Assembly: GCA_900696685.1 (NCBI GenBank)
Contig: CAADHA010000027.1
Coordinates: forward strand, 1 to 64,000
Source: an uncultured Planctomycetota bacterium
GTDB lineage: Bacteria; Planctomycetota; Phycisphaerae; Phycisphaerales; UBA5793
Length of the DNA stretch: 64,000 bases
Direction of reading: 5' to 3'
In this document: in pieces, positions 26,333 through 34,358 of the stretch
How the letters are laid out: each line of letters starts with the position of its first letter
Position numbering within the stretch: the stretch's first letter is position 1
Notes under the pieces: generated by a model
Told to the model about the DNA's origin: nothing
The model's database searches: none
Seen by the model: the letters and a program-made list of their open reading frames with translations, nothing else
Position numbers and translations under genes: made by a program

Positions 26333-27148
26333 GTGAATCAACAGCCCAATGAAGGAAACGCGCGGCGGCGCACCGGAACGCCGGGGCGGACCAGAGGCGC
26401 ATCAGCAGCAGCGCCCGGGATCGCCGGCGGTGCGGCTCGCGTGCTGCGCGGCGCCGCGATCACTTTTGCGGCGCTGGCGCTGCTCGCGATCGCCTCGCCC
26501 GCGGAGGCGCAGACCGGTTCGGTGCTGGCGAGGCGGAAGGCGGAGCCGGTGGGCCCCCCCCCCGAGGACGCCGACCCGGCCGAGGCTCTGCAGGGACTTT
26601 CGTGGTTCACCGTTCCCCAGCCCCGGCCCGTTGTCTGGCGCAAGCACGATCACGTGCAGATCATCATCCGCGAGACGAGCACGGCCCGGAGCCAGCAGCG
26701 CATCGACACGTCGAAGGAATACGAGATCAAGGGGGAAATCAAGGACTTTCCCCAACTGACGATCAATGACATTATCGAGGGCGTGCTCAAGGCCAGCCAG
26801 AACAGCCAGCCCGCCAAGCTGGACCTCAATCTCGAGAACGAGTTCAAGGGGGACGGAAAGTACACGCGCAGCGACGACCTCTCCGCACGCGTCACGGCCG
26901 AAGTGATCGAAGTCTGGCCCAACGGCCATCTCGTGCTCGAGGCGCGCACCCTGATCCAGACGGATGAGGAGACTTCGACGATCCTTCTCTCGGGCGTGTG
27001 CAATCCCAGGCACGTGTCTCCCGCGGGCACGATCATCAGCAATCAGCTCTTCGATCTGCGGGTGATCAAGTTGCACGAGGGGCAGTTGCGCAAGACCACA
27101 AAGAAGGGGTTGATTCCGCGGGTGCTCGAAACGATCTTCTCGTTCTGA
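26333..27148 (+). CDS. flgH: flagellar L-ring protein FlgH
   Basis: FlgH forms the outer-membrane L-ring bushing. The C-terminal two thirds match the family: LSARVTAEVIEVWPNGHLVLEA, LSGVCNPRHVSPAGTI and NQLFDLRVIKL. The start is GTG with GGAGGA 8 nt upstream. A hydrophobic signal at about residues 42-60 ends in PAEAQ. Unlike enteric FlgH, no lipobox cysteine follows; the only Cys is inside the ring domain. It is therefore predicted to be exported but not lipidated. Ten C in a row (26554-26563) encode three prolines. It lies between flgA and flgI in the usual order. Confidence 0.87.
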   Translation: MNQQPNEGNARRRTGTPGRTRGASAAAPGIAGGAARVLRGAAITFAALALLAIASPAEAQTGSVLARRKAEPVGPPPEDADPAEALQGLSWFTVPQPRPVVWRKHDHVQIIIRETSTARSQQRIDTSKEYEIKGEIKDFPQLTINDIIEGVLKASQNSQPAKLDLNLENEFKGDGKYTRSDDLSARVTAEVIEVWPNGHLVLEARTLIQTDEETSTILLSGVCNPRHVSPAGTIISNQLFDLRVIKLHEGQLRKTTKKGLIPRVLETIFSF

Positions 27149-27193
27149 GAGGGGTCAATCGAGGCGGCGCGGCCGCCGAAAGGAGAGCGGAAC

Positions 27194-28318
27194 ATGGAAG
27201 TTCGATTCATGCCTGTGGGACGGTCGCAAACGTGGGCCGCGGCGCTGGCGACGGGCCTGCTGCTTGCCGCCGCCCCAGCGCGCGCCACGGACGTGCAGAG
27301 CATGGTGCGCATCAAGGGGCTGGAGACCAACGAACTCTCGGGCATGGGGATCGTCGTCGGGCTGCCCGGCACCGGCGATTCCACCAAGCGCAGCCTGCAC
27401 GTGGCACGCTACCTGCACGAACTCCACCGCAACAACGGCCTGGGCGTGCAGTCGCCCGTTGAACTTCAAGGCTCCGACAGCGTCGCGGTCGTGACCATAA
27501 CCTGCACGATCCCGGGCACGGGGGCGCGCGAAGGCGACCGCCTTGACGCAGTCGTATCCGTGATCGGCAACGCCAAGAGTCTGAAGGGCGGCACGCTGCT
27601 CCAGTCCTTCCTGCGCATCACCAAGGATTCGGAAGCGGACGCCTGGGTCTCCGGCCCGATCGACATTGACCCGACGAACGCGAGGCGCGGGACGATCCGC
27701 GGCGGCGTGCAGCTTCTGACCGACTTCCGCACCAGCGCCTTTGCGCCGGGGTCGCGGGAAGTGACGCTGATTCTCAACCCCGAGTACGCCGGCTATCCCG
27801 TGGCGAGCATGCTGGCGGACCAGATCACACAGCAACTCCAGGTCGGGGCGACGGGGGGCGAGGGCCGCGCCGAGGTCCGTTCGCCCAACGAAGTCGTGCT
27901 CACGATCAGCGACTGGGCGTGGGAGAGGCGTGCAGCGACGCTCAACTACGTGCTGACGATGCCCATCGACACGAGCCTGCTGGAGATGCCGGCGCGGGTG
28001 GTGATCAACCGGCGGGCGGGCGTGATCGTGCTGTCGGGCGACGTGCAGATTTCGCCCGCGGTGATTTCGGCCAAGGGGCTGTCGATCACGCGCATCGTGC
28101 CCGAGCCGCAGCCGACTGCCGCGGACCCGATCTTCTACACCGACCATCACGTCCGGATGAGCACGGTGGACGACGGTCTTCCGACGACGAGGGCGAGGCT
28201 TGCCGACCTGATCGACGCTCTTGATGCGCTGAAGGTCGACTTCGAGACGCGCGTCGACGTGCTCTACGAACTGAGGCGCCTCGGCGCCCTGCACGCCCAA
28301 CTGGTGGAAGTGCGCTGA
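27194..28318 (+). CDS. flgI: flagellar P-ring protein FlgI
   Basis: FlgI forms the periplasmic P-ring around the rod. After a signal peptide (residues 1-33, ending APARA) the 374-residue protein shows the family signature VRIKGLETNELSGMGIVVGLPGTGDS, LNPEYAGYPVASMLADQI, and the late VVINRRAGVIVLSGDVQI. The length fits. Its stop overlaps the start of the next gene as TGATG, so coupling is likely. AGGAG lies before the ATG. Confidence 0.94.
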   Translation: MEVRFMPVGRSQTWAAALATGLLLAAAPARATDVQSMVRIKGLETNELSGMGIVVGLPGTGDSTKRSLHVARYLHELHRNNGLGVQSPVELQGSDSVAVVTITCTIPGTGAREGDRLDAVVSVIGNAKSLKGGTLLQSFLRITKDSEADAWVSGPIDIDPTNARRGTIRGGVQLLTDFRTSAFAPGSREVTLILNPEYAGYPVASMLADQITQQLQVGATGGEGRAEVRSPNEVVLTISDWAWERRAATLNYVLTMPIDTSLLEMPARVVINRRAGVIVLSGDVQISPAVISAKGLSITRIVPEPQPTAADPIFYTDHHVRMSTVDDGLPTTRARLADLIDALDALKVDFETRVDVLYELRRLGALHAQLVEVR

Positions 28319-28836
28319 TGAACGGCGTGGAGGCGAGACAACTTCACCCGATCTTCCTCGCCGATCCGTTGCGGGGCAGGACGGTCGGCATTGAGAAGTC
28401 GGGCGAGGCACACTTCGATCCGGGCGTGATTGACGGCGCGGCGGGCGGGCGGAAGGGGGGGGCAGAAGCGCCGCGGGCCGGCGCAGGAGCCTTTCACCGC
28501 ATCCTCGGCCAGCGGATGGCTTCGGAGCAGTCGCCTGAGCAGGTGCGCCGCGACGTGTACCGCCACGTCGAGGAACTGGTCGCCCAGACGCTGGTGGCGC
28601 CGGTCCTGGCGAAACTGGGAGACGATCCGCTCAACAGCGGCCTGTTCGAGCGAGGCCATGCGGAGAAGGCGCTGAGGCCGCTGCTCGAGGCCGAGGTGGC
28701 CAAGGACATCGTCGCGGGCATGAGGGCGGGGTTCGTCGAGCACGTGGCGCGCGGTTTGCTGCGCCATCTGCCGTCGGCGCCGCCGGCGCATGTGAACGCG
28801 GGAGGCGCTTCATTCGAGGGATCGAACCATGCCTGA
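28318..28836 (+). CDS. flgJ: rod-binding FlgJ-like protein (no muramidase domain)
   Basis: The 172-residue product holds a rod-binding segment at about residues 85-140 (LVAQTLVAPVLAKLGDDPL to LEAEVAKDIVAGM) that resembles the N-terminal half of FlgJ, the rod cap. The peptidoglycan-hydrolase domain found in enteric FlgJ is absent, as in many other phyla where a separate enzyme opens the wall. Position after flgI supports this. The N-terminal third is Gly/Ala-rich. Eight G lie at 28455-28462. The identity rests on a modest match plus position. Confidence 0.65.
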   Translation: MNGVEARQLHPIFLADPLRGRTVGIEKSGEAHFDPGVIDGAAGGRKGGAEAPRAGAGAFHRILGQRMASEQSPEQVRRDVYRHVEELVAQTLVAPVLAKLGDDPLNSGLFERGHAEKALRPLLEAEVAKDIVAGMRAGFVEHVARGLLRHLPSAPPAHVNAGGASFEGSNHA

Positions 28837-29359
28837 TTTGCGCCAGGAGACATCCGTCAACGTCTGCGTCCAGCGCATCGAGCAGATTCTGCGCGACGCG
28901 ACGAAGATGAACCGCGACCTTCTCGGCTGCATCGTGGATTCGCAGAACTGCCTGCGGTCGGCGGACACGAAGCGCCTCACCTCCTGCCTGAAGCGCGAGC
29001 GCGAACTGGTGGAGGCGATTGATGCGCTTGAGCAGAGGCGCAAGGTCGTGGCGGCGACGCTGGCGACGGCCCTGGGCCAGTCGAGCGAGACGGAGATGCG
29101 ACTCACATCCCTCGCGGAAGCGCTCGGCGAGCCGAACCGCTCGCGGCTGCTGGCGCTGGGCGAGGAGCTGCGCGAGAGCATCCTGGACGTGCGGGACGCG
29201 GGCGGGGTTCTGCGCGACAGTTGCGAGAATCTCCTCGGCCACGTTTCGGGCCTGATGCAGGCGATTCACGCCGGCCTGAGCCGCACCAAGGTGTACGGAA
29301 GCGACGGTCGCATCGGCATGAACGCGGCGATGTGCGGCGGTCTGGACCTCAAGACCTGA
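28829..29359 (+). CDS. flgN: FlgN-like export chaperone
   Basis: FlgN is the cytoplasmic chaperone for FlgK and FlgL. The 176-residue protein is an all-helical, charged coiled coil (LVEAIDALEQRRKVVAATLA, RLLALGEELRESILDV) and ends with the family-like tail LSRTKVYGSDGRIG. It overlaps the flgJ-like gene by 8 nt and sits 22 nt before flgK, its expected client. There is no signal peptide. Confidence 0.72.
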   Translation: MPDLRQETSVNVCVQRIEQILRDATKMNRDLLGCIVDSQNCLRSADTKRLTSCLKRERELVEAIDALEQRRKVVAATLATALGQSSETEMRLTSLAEALGEPNRSRLLALGEELRESILDVRDAGGVLRDSCENLLGHVSGLMQAIHAGLSRTKVYGSDGRIGMNAAMCGGLDLKT

Positions 29360-29381
29360 GCAGGGACGGAGGACGGGCATC

Positions 29382-31088
29382 ATGGGTCTGACGAGCGCCT
29401 TGCACATCGGCCGATCGGCGCTGCACTACGCCCAGGCGGCGCTGCAGGTGACGGGCAACAACATGGCCAACGCCGCCACGCCCGGCTTCACGCGACAGAC
29501 GGCCGTCGCCACCCCCCTGCGCGGCGAGCGCCTCAACGCCTTCTCCTTCACGGGCGGCGGCGTCATGCTTTCGTCCATTCAGCGCCACGTCGATGAAGCG
29601 GTCAACACCCGCATCCGCAGCGCCCTGGGCGATGAGCAGCGCGGCCTCACACGGCAGAGCCTGCTCAGCCAGATCGAGTCCATCCAGAATGAACTGACCG
29701 GCTCCGATCTCTCCAGCGCCCTGACGCGCTTCTTCAACGCCTGGTCCGAACTCGCCAACAACCCCGGCGACCTCTCCGTCCGCACGCTGGTCATCGAAGA
29801 AGGCGTCAGTCTGGCCGAGCGCCTGCGCGACGTGCGCGGCGAGTACACACAGGTGCGGACGCAGATCGACCGCGACGCGGCGCAGCAGGTCGCCCGCGCG
29901 GATGAGATACTGACCGAGAGCGCGTCGCTGAATCTCTCGATCGCCCAGGCGGAGCAGGGACAGGGGACTGCTTCGTCTCTGCGCGACCAGCGCGACCGCC
30001 TCATCGATGAACTGGCGGGGCTGATGGACGTGTCGGTGGTGCAGCAGCCGTCGGGCACGGTCGATCTCTTCGTGGGATCCACGCCGCTGCTCCTCGGGAG
30101 CACGTCGCGCGGAGTCACACTGCGCACGACGATCACCGACGACGGGCCGCAGATTCTCATCGAGACCAGGGCGGACGGGTCCGACCTCAGGATCGCCAGC
30201 GGCAGCCTCGGCGCCCTCCTGACGGCCCGGTCGGACGTGGTGGACGGCGTGATCAGCGACATCGACCGCCTCGCCTCCTCGCTCATCTTCGAGGTCAACC
30301 GCATCCACTCGCAGGGCCAGTCGGGAAAGGGCTTCGTGAGCGTGGAGGGGACCTACCGCGTCGTTGATCCCACGGCGGCGCTCAACAGCACGGCCGCCGG
30401 CCTGCCGTTCACCATTGTGAACGGGAGCGTCGAGATCCACCTCACGCACACGGCCACGAACGAGCGGACCTCGTACCGCATCGACATCGATCTTGACGGG
30501 ATCGGCTCGGACATGACCCTGAACGACCTCGTGAACGCGATCAACTCGACGATCGGCGCCCCCAACATCACGGCAGCGGTCACGCCCGATGGGCGGTTGA
30601 GCCTCACGGCAGCGGACGGCTTCAGCCTCACCTTCAGCGACGACACGGCGGGCGTGCTGGCGGGCCTGGGCGTCAATACCTACTTCGCCGGCGAAGACGC
30701 CTCGGACATCGAGGTGAACCCGATCCTCGTGGGCGATCCGTCGTATCTCGCGGTCGGCGCCGGGCACGTGCAGGGGAGCAACGGCACCGCGCTGGGGATT
30801 GCGGAACTCAAGACGCGCGGGCTGGATTCGCTCGACGGACGCACGCTCATCCAGTTGTGGACCTCGAGCGTGGAGTCGCTGGGCGTGCGGGCGCGGACGG
30901 CGATCGGGCAGGCGGCCTCGTCGCGCCTGGTGCGCGAGAGCCTCGAGGCGCAGCGGGCGGCAGTAAGCGGCGTGAGCCTCGACGAAGAGGCGGTGAACCT
31001 TCTTAACTTCCAGAGGCAGTACGAGGCCTCGGCTCGCTACATCAGCGCCGTGGATGAACTCATGCAGGTGCTGATCAGCATCATCTGA
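29382..31088 (+). CDS. flgK: flagellar hook-associated protein 1 FlgK
   Basis: FlgK is the first hook-filament junction protein. The 568-residue sequence starts with the axial-protein pattern LTSALHIGRSALHYAQAAL and VTGNNMANAATPGFTRQ, and ends with EEAVNLLNFQRQYEASARYI and DELMQVLISII, both typical of FlgK. The middle is variable. GGAGG is placed 9 nt before ATG. It follows its likely chaperone gene. Confidence 0.95.
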   Translation: MGLTSALHIGRSALHYAQAALQVTGNNMANAATPGFTRQTAVATPLRGERLNAFSFTGGGVMLSSIQRHVDEAVNTRIRSALGDEQRGLTRQSLLSQIESIQNELTGSDLSSALTRFFNAWSELANNPGDLSVRTLVIEEGVSLAERLRDVRGEYTQVRTQIDRDAAQQVARADEILTESASLNLSIAQAEQGQGTASSLRDQRDRLIDELAGLMDVSVVQQPSGTVDLFVGSTPLLLGSTSRGVTLRTTITDDGPQILIETRADGSDLRIASGSLGALLTARSDVVDGVISDIDRLASSLIFEVNRIHSQGQSGKGFVSVEGTYRVVDPTAALNSTAAGLPFTIVNGSVEIHLTHTATNERTSYRIDIDLDGIGSDMTLNDLVNAINSTIGAPNITAAVTPDGRLSLTAADGFSLTFSDDTAGVLAGLGVNTYFAGEDASDIEVNPILVGDPSYLAVGAGHVQGSNGTALGIAELKTRGLDSLDGRTLIQLWTSSVESLGVRARTAIGQAASSRLVRESLEAQRAAVSGVSLDEEAVNLLNFQRQYEASARYISAVDELMQVLISII

Positions 31089-31206
31089 TGCGCAGACGCA
31101 GGCGGGGGCAGATGCGAAGACGCAGGCGGTCCCGGAGATTGGACTTGATTCGGATGAAGTGAAGTTTCGTCGCACGTGTGAAGTCTTGATCTGAACCCAT
31201 CCCTCA

Positions 31207-33198
31207 ATGAGCGCCATCCCAAGCAATCTCGCACGCGTACCTGTCTCTCTCTCGTCGCAGGCGATGCTCAGCAACCTGACGCGCACGGGAGCGCGGCTGC
31301 TCGAGACGCAGGTGCAGCTGGCTTCGGGGCGGCAGGTGAACCGGCCGAGCGACAATCCCATCGGGGCCTCGCTCATGCTCAGCCTCCAGCGGGCGATGGA
31401 CATCCGCGAGCAGCGCTTCCGCAACGTGGACCGGGCGGAATCGCTCATGAACGTCGCGGACGCCGCGCTGAACGAGGCGACGGAGATCGTGCTTCAGGCG
31501 AGGGACATCGCCTCGGAGATGATCGGCCTCGGCGGCGATACGGTCACGCGGCGCCAGCAGGCCGAGATCATCAACGCCATGATCAACGAGATGGTCGATC
31601 TCGCCAACACGAGGTTCGGCGACCTGTATCTCTTCGGCGGGGAGCAGACGGGCGCAGCGCCCATTGAGCCGTTGCTCGGCGGGTATCGCTACACGGGCAC
31701 GCGCACGGGACTCTCGCTCGACCTCGGCGTCGGCCGGCCCCTGGAAGTAACGCTGCCTCTGGATCGCGCCTTCGGCGCCCTCTCGACGCGCGTTGAGGGA
31801 GACCGCGACCTCAATCCCGACCTCACCGGCGCGACTCGGGTGCGAGACCTGAACGGGGCGCGCGGCCTGGGTGCGGCCCTGGGCTCGATCGACATCAGCG
31901 TCGCCGGCGTCGGGTCGATCCAGGTCGATCTCGCGACCGCCGACAGCGTGCAGGATGTGATCGACCTCATAGACGATGCGATCGCCGCGATGGAACTGGA
32001 CACGGGCACGCCCGTGCTCGGACCCGGCCGCGTCGGCATCAACTCGACCAGCAACGGCCTGGCGCTTGATGTGCTTGGCGGCTTCACGCTCACCATCAGC
32101 GACGTGGGAGCGGGGACGAGCGCGGCAGACCTCGGCCTCTCACAGGGAACTTTCACCAGCGCCACGCCCGACGGGGCCGACATCGACCCGCGCCTGAGCA
32201 TGCTCACGGCCCTGACGGACCTGCCTGGCCTGGGCGCCTTGAGCGACTTCGTCATCACCAACGCCGGCCAGACGCGGACGGTGGAGATGACCGGCGTGGC
32301 GACTCTTCAGGACCTCGCCAACGCCATCGCCCGCACCGGGATCGGCGCGCGACTTGACATCTCGGAGAACGGGCAGCGCATCAACGTCGTCAACGCCCTC
32401 TCCGGCAGCGCGATGTCGATCTCGGAAACAGTCGGCGGGAGCACGGCGACTGACCTCGGCATCCGCTCCTTCACGTCGAGCACGCGCCTGGCGGATTTCA
32501 ACAACGGCCGCGGGGTCGAGATCCTCAGCGGGTCGATCGATCCCGTGACGGGCCTGCCCGACCCGGCGCTGGACATCGACTTCCGCGTAACTCTGAGCGA
32601 CGGCACGTTCTTCGACGTGGACCTGGCGGGGGCGGAGACGGTGCAGGATGTGATCGACCTGGTGACGGCCGCGGCGCCTCCCGGCACGATGACCATCGCT
32701 CTCACCGACGGTCCGAACGGGCTGACGCTGACGGACCTGACGGGTGGGGCGGGGACGTTCCGGATCGAGAGCCGCAACGGATCACGGGCCGCGGAGCACC
32801 TGGGCATTCTGGGCAGCGCGACGGGCGCAACTCTTGCGGGCGAAGATCGCGCGATGATCGAGGTGGACAGCGTGCTGACGCATCTTGTGCGCCTGCGTGA
32901 CGCCCTTCTTGCGGATGATTCGCTTGGCATTACGTTTGCTGGAGAGGCGCTGACCGCCGACGTCGATCGTCTGGCGCAGGCCCGGGCGGTGCTCGGGCAG
33001 AGGACCAATCGAGTGATGGCGATCCGGACGCGCGAGGAGGATCGACAGTTGATGGACCTGAGCGTAATGAGTCAGATCCGCGACCTGGACTACAACGAAG
33101 CGACGATTCGTTTCTCGACGCTTCAGGCGCAGTTGCAGGCCGCGATGATCACGACCTCGCAGTTGGGGAGTCTGAGTCTGTTCCGGTTTCTGAGTTAG
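31207..33198 (+). CDS. flgL: oversized flagellar hook-associated protein 3 FlgL
   Basis: FlgL joins FlgK to the flagellin filament. The N-terminal helical part (SNLTRTGARLLETQVQLASG, RPSDNPIGASLMLSLQRAM, residues 19-65) and C-terminal part (DYNEATIRFSTLQAQLQAAM) are flagellin-like. At 663 residues it is about twice the usual 300-320. The extra length is a central block of three related repeats, at about 213-335, 336-426 and 427-541, each with a flagellin IN-type segment (such as ADSVQDVIDLIDDA and AETVQDVIDLVTAA) and an NG-L-L-D motif. These probably form surface-exposed domains. The start ATG lacks a clear ribosome site. It is preceded by 118 nt without a recognisable promoter. Confidence 0.87.
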   Translation: MSAIPSNLARVPVSLSSQAMLSNLTRTGARLLETQVQLASGRQVNRPSDNPIGASLMLSLQRAMDIREQRFRNVDRAESLMNVADAALNEATEIVLQARDIASEMIGLGGDTVTRRQQAEIINAMINEMVDLANTRFGDLYLFGGEQTGAAPIEPLLGGYRYTGTRTGLSLDLGVGRPLEVTLPLDRAFGALSTRVEGDRDLNPDLTGATRVRDLNGARGLGAALGSIDISVAGVGSIQVDLATADSVQDVIDLIDDAIAAMELDTGTPVLGPGRVGINSTSNGLALDVLGGFTLTISDVGAGTSAADLGLSQGTFTSATPDGADIDPRLSMLTALTDLPGLGALSDFVITNAGQTRTVEMTGVATLQDLANAIARTGIGARLDISENGQRINVVNALSGSAMSISETVGGSTATDLGIRSFTSSTRLADFNNGRGVEILSGSIDPVTGLPDPALDIDFRVTLSDGTFFDVDLAGAETVQDVIDLVTAAAPPGTMTIALTDGPNGLTLTDLTGGAGTFRIESRNGSRAAEHLGILGSATGATLAGEDRAMIEVDSVLTHLVRLRDALLADDSLGITFAGEALTADVDRLAQARAVLGQRTNRVMAIRTREEDRQLMDLSVMSQIRDLDYNEATIRFSTLQAQLQAAMITTSQLGSLSLFRFLS

Positions 33199-33306
33199 TG
33201 AGGGGCGAGATGAGCGAATGAATCCTGTCGTGCCTCGGCCGCACGGCGGGAGCGAACATGGACGAGGGGGACCCGACGGCGATGGAACGCAATCGGGAAC
33301 CCCGTG

Positions 33307-33331
33307 CGCCGGACCAAGGAGTGGTCCGGTG
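33307..33331 (+). promoter_or_regulatory. GGA-loop hairpin in the fliW leader (CsrA site candidate)
   Basis: CCGGACCA and TGGTCCGG pair perfectly around the 5-nt loop AGGAG; one C-G and one G-U pair extend the stem to 10. An A-GGA in the loop of a short stem is the classic CsrA-binding form. It lies 38 nt before the fliW start, and csrA is the next gene. No T-run follows, so it is not a terminator. Confidence 0.5.
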
Positions 33332-33368
33332 CGACCAGGATGGTTCGGCCGAAAAGTGGAGCGTTCTC

Positions 33369-33815
33369 ATGAACGTGAAGACGAGTCGTTTTGGCACCGT
33401 GGAGATCGATGCCGATCGGATCATCACCTTCAAGTCGGGTCTGCTGGGATTCTCGAGCCAGACGCGTTACGCGCTGCTCCAGCCGAATCCGGAAGGCGTG
33501 TTCTATTGGCTTCAGGCCGTGGACGCGCCGGACCTGGCTTTCGTGGTGACGGATCCCAGCCTGTTCGTGACGGGATACGAAGTGCCCATTCGCGATGACC
33601 AGGCGGCGAACCTCGGGCTCAAGTCGCTCGAGGAAGCGCAGGTGCTGGTGATCGTGAACCGCTACGGCGAGAGCCTGACGGGCAACCTCCAGGGGCCGCT
33701 GGTCATCAACGTGGAGAACCGGGTCGGCGAGCAACTCGTGCTCGCGGATCAACGCTGGTCCACGCGGCAGAAACTGGTGGATGTGGGTCAGGCGGCGCAC
33801 GCGGCCACGGCCTGA
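33369..33815 (+). CDS. fliW: flagellar assembly factor FliW
   Basis: FliW binds flagellin and, when flagellin has been exported, sequesters CsrA; this couples flagellin translation to filament assembly. The 148-residue protein has the family core FGTVEIDADRIITFKSGLLGF near the N-terminus (residues 8-28), FYWLQAVDAPDLAFVVTDP, and the C-terminal GNLQGPLVINVENRVGEQLVL. Start ATG 33369 is chosen because the family begins right there and GGAG lies upstream; an open extension from 33258 is not family-like and would include the hairpin above. csrA follows after 125 nt. Confidence 0.93.
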   Translation: MNVKTSRFGTVEIDADRIITFKSGLLGFSSQTRYALLQPNPEGVFYWLQAVDAPDLAFVVTDPSLFVTGYEVPIRDDQAANLGLKSLEEAQVLVIVNRYGESLTGNLQGPLVINVENRVGEQLVLADQRWSTRQKLVDVGQAAHAATA

Positions 33816-33940
33816 GGCGACTTCGCCTCGCGTCACGAAGCCCGGCCGGGGCCAGGAAGGTCCCGGCGCCCTGATGTCTTGACGTCCCGGAGCCATCGGC
33901 CCCGCGGCGCGGCCCATCATGGGAGAAGTGGAGCAACGGA

Positions 33941-34261
33941 ATGCTTGTGCTCTCACGTCAGCGCGATGAAACAATCATGATCGGAGACCACATCGAGGTC
34001 ACGGTCGTGGATGTTCGCGGCGACAAGGTGCGTCTGGGGATCAACGCCCCGACGAGCGTGGCCGTGCATCGCAAGGAAGTCTACGACGCCATCAAGAAGG
34101 AAAACGAGGAGGCTGCCCGCTTCGACCAGCGGCAACTTGAGGGTTTCCCCCTCCCTGCCGCGGGCGGGCCGGCTCCACGCCGCGGCGGCTCCTCGGCCAG
34201 GAAAGCAGCCAACACAAACCGCGCTTCGGCCCTTGAAGCGCTTCGATGCAGGACCGCCTGA
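33941..34261 (+). CDS. csrA: translational regulator CsrA with extended C-terminus
   Basis: CsrA is a small dimeric RNA-binding protein that blocks ribosome access at GGA sites. The first 50 residues are classical (MLVLSRQRDETIMIGDHIEV, VRLGINAPTSVAVHRKEVYD). The protein extends to 106 residues with a Pro/Arg/Ala-rich tail, longer than the enteric 61. Longer C-termini are usual for CsrA proteins that are antagonised by FliW, and fliW is just upstream. GGAG and a further GGA lie in its own leader, so autoregulation is possible. The likely main target is the flagellin gene 97 nt downstream. Confidence 0.94.
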   Translation: MLVLSRQRDETIMIGDHIEVTVVDVRGDKVRLGINAPTSVAVHRKEVYDAIKKENEEAARFDQRQLEGFPLPAAGGPAPRRGGSSARKAANTNRASALEALRCRTA

Positions 34262-34275
34262 AACGCCGGCGAGGC

Positions 34276-34283
34276 GCCGATCA
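34276..34283 (+). promoter_or_regulatory. weak sigma-28-like -10 before flagellin 1
   Basis: GCCGATCA matches the flagellar sigma -10 (GCCGATAA) at seven of eight bases, about 76 nt before the start codon. No convincing -35 box lies at the right distance, so the site is doubtful. Confidence 0.2.
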
Positions 34284-34340
34284 CGATGAGGCGCCTCCGC
34301 CCTACGCCCCGCAAGGGCGCGACTCGACGAACAGCAGCCT

Positions 34341-34356
34341 CAATCAAGGAGGATTG
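34341..34356 (+). promoter_or_regulatory. hairpin that loops out the flagellin 1 ribosome site (CsrA target candidate)
   Basis: CAATC pairs with GATTG around the loop AAGGAG, which is the Shine-Dalgarno itself, 3 nt before the ATG. The sequence CAAGGAGG fits the CsrA consensus CANGGANG. CsrA bound here would block initiation, as described for flagellin mRNA in FliW-containing bacteria. Confidence 0.55.
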
Positions 34357-34358
34357 GC

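Noticed and set aside
31089-31206. Direct repeats around GCAGACGCAGGCGG before flgL
   Set aside because: They are short and imperfect, with no clear fold or promoter.
33258-33368. Longer N-terminus for FliW
   Set aside because: The extra residues are not family-like and the family core begins right after ATG 33369, which has its own GGAG site.
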